This document shows positions 5,372 through 5,607 of a stretch of 5,607 bases of DNA, piece by piece (the stretch's first letter is position 1; each line of letters opens with the position of its first letter). The notes under the pieces are model-generated. The model made no database searches, was not told the DNA's origin, and worked only from the letters and a program-made list of their open reading frames with translations. The stretch comes from Cellvibrionaceae bacterium (GTDB taxonomy: Bacteria > Pseudomonadota > Gammaproteobacteria > Pseudomonadales > Cellvibrionaceae). Both the position numbers and the translations under genes were made by a program. The DNA lies in assembly GCA_030597965.1 (NCBI GenBank), contig JAUVQU010000159.1, forward strand, positions 1 to 5,607. Reading direction: 5' to 3'.

Positions 5372-5607
5372 TTATTGGCCAAAATATTGAATGATATAGG
5401 GTAGTGCCAGTGCGGTAAAAACACCGGTTAATCCCATCGCTAAACTGGCAAAGGCGCCCATCGTTGGATTGATTTCAAAGCTGCGTGCGGTACCGAGCGC
5501 GTGTGCATTAATGCCGAGCACTATGCCCTGTAATTGTGGGTCACGAATCCTCAAGCAATAAAACACCACAGGGCTCATAAGCGCGCCAGCGATTCCAGTA
5601 AAAGCCA
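5372..5607 (-). CDS. lrgB: LrgB/CidB-family membrane protein, C-terminal part (5' end outside window)
   Basis: The frame is open from the right edge (codons from 5605 downward) and ends at TAA 5374-5372. About 78 codons are visible out of a usual 230 or so. The Met codon at 5578 is internal, not a start. The fragment shows a hydrophobic segment (GIAGALMSPVVFYCL), the LrgB hallmark loop GINAHALGTARSFEINPTMGA, and a last membrane helix (ASLAMGLTGVFTALALPYII) with a short tail. Bacterial LrgB/YohK proteins were described as antiholin-like modulators of murein hydrolases. The plant relative PLGG1 exports glycolate and glycerate, and some bacterial members are linked to pyruvate uptake, so a small-organic-acid transporter is likely. 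An lrgA partner would be expected just upstream, beyond the window. Family identity is firm from the HALGTAR motif; substrate is unknown. Confidence 0.9.
   Translation of the reverse strand, partial: AFTGIAGALMSPVVFYCLRIRDPQLQGIVLGINAHALGTARSFEINPTMGAFASLAMGLTGVFTALALPYIIQYFGQ

Noticed and set aside
5372..5578. A 68-aa membrane protein starting at 5578
   Set aside because: The frame continues to the window edge with residues fitting an LrgB membrane helix, so this is the tail of a longer gene.
1..5607. Mobile elements, CRISPR arrays, phage genes, toxin-antitoxin or defence systems
   Set aside because: No direct-repeat arrays, transposase or integrase motifs, or tRNA/rRNA sequences were seen; all recognised genes are ordinary chromosomal families.

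Overview
The window looks like chromosomal DNA of a free-living gammaproteobacterium, probably from the Pseudomonas/Cellvibrio side of the class. The reasons are an Rsd protein closest in feel to Pseudomonas AlgQ, a YheS-type ABC-F protein, a DUF2390 (TIGR02444) protein, an ElbB glyoxalase and an OmpA protein with calcium-binding thrombospondin type 3 repeats. Base composition is close to even and the genes look ordinary. I see no phage, insertion sequence, CRISPR array, tRNA or rRNA. The exact genus cannot be read from the sequence.

Layout, left to right. At 1-473 (+) lies the C-terminal end of an OmpA-family envelope protein, closed by a strong UUCG-loop terminator. At 586-1278 (+) is elbB with its own likely promoter. 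It converges on a yheS-type ABC-F gene (1348-3261, minus strand). That gene is head-to-head with a DUF2390 gene (3296-3766, +), with only 34 bp between the two start codons. After 220 bp without a recognised gene (3767-3986) comes an FKBP-type peptidyl-prolyl isomerase lipoprotein (3987-4733, +). It converges on rsd/algQ (4815-5264, minus) across a long symmetrical terminator at 4760-4797. The right edge holds the C-terminal end of an LrgB-family membrane protein (5372-5607, minus), upstream of rsd on the same strand.

Functionally this is a housekeeping and stress neighbourhood. It holds an outer-membrane/peptidoglycan anchor, reactive-carbonyl defence (ElbB), ribosome rescue (YheS), periplasmic or outer-membrane folding (FKBP), sigma-70 sequestration (Rsd) and a LrgB transporter-like protein. 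The segment yheS - DUF2390 - fkpA-like - rsd resembles, from memory, the Pseudomonas aeruginosa region around algP and algQ, where an ABC-F gene, algP, an FKBP gene and algQ lie together. Here no algP-like gene is present between DUF2390 and the FKBP gene.

I do not see a new multi-gene system. The points most worth a second look are the very tight head-to-head pair of yheS with an uncharacterised gene, the empty algP position with a small doubtful ORF and a hairpin, and the overlapping inverted repeats at the fkpA/rsd junction.
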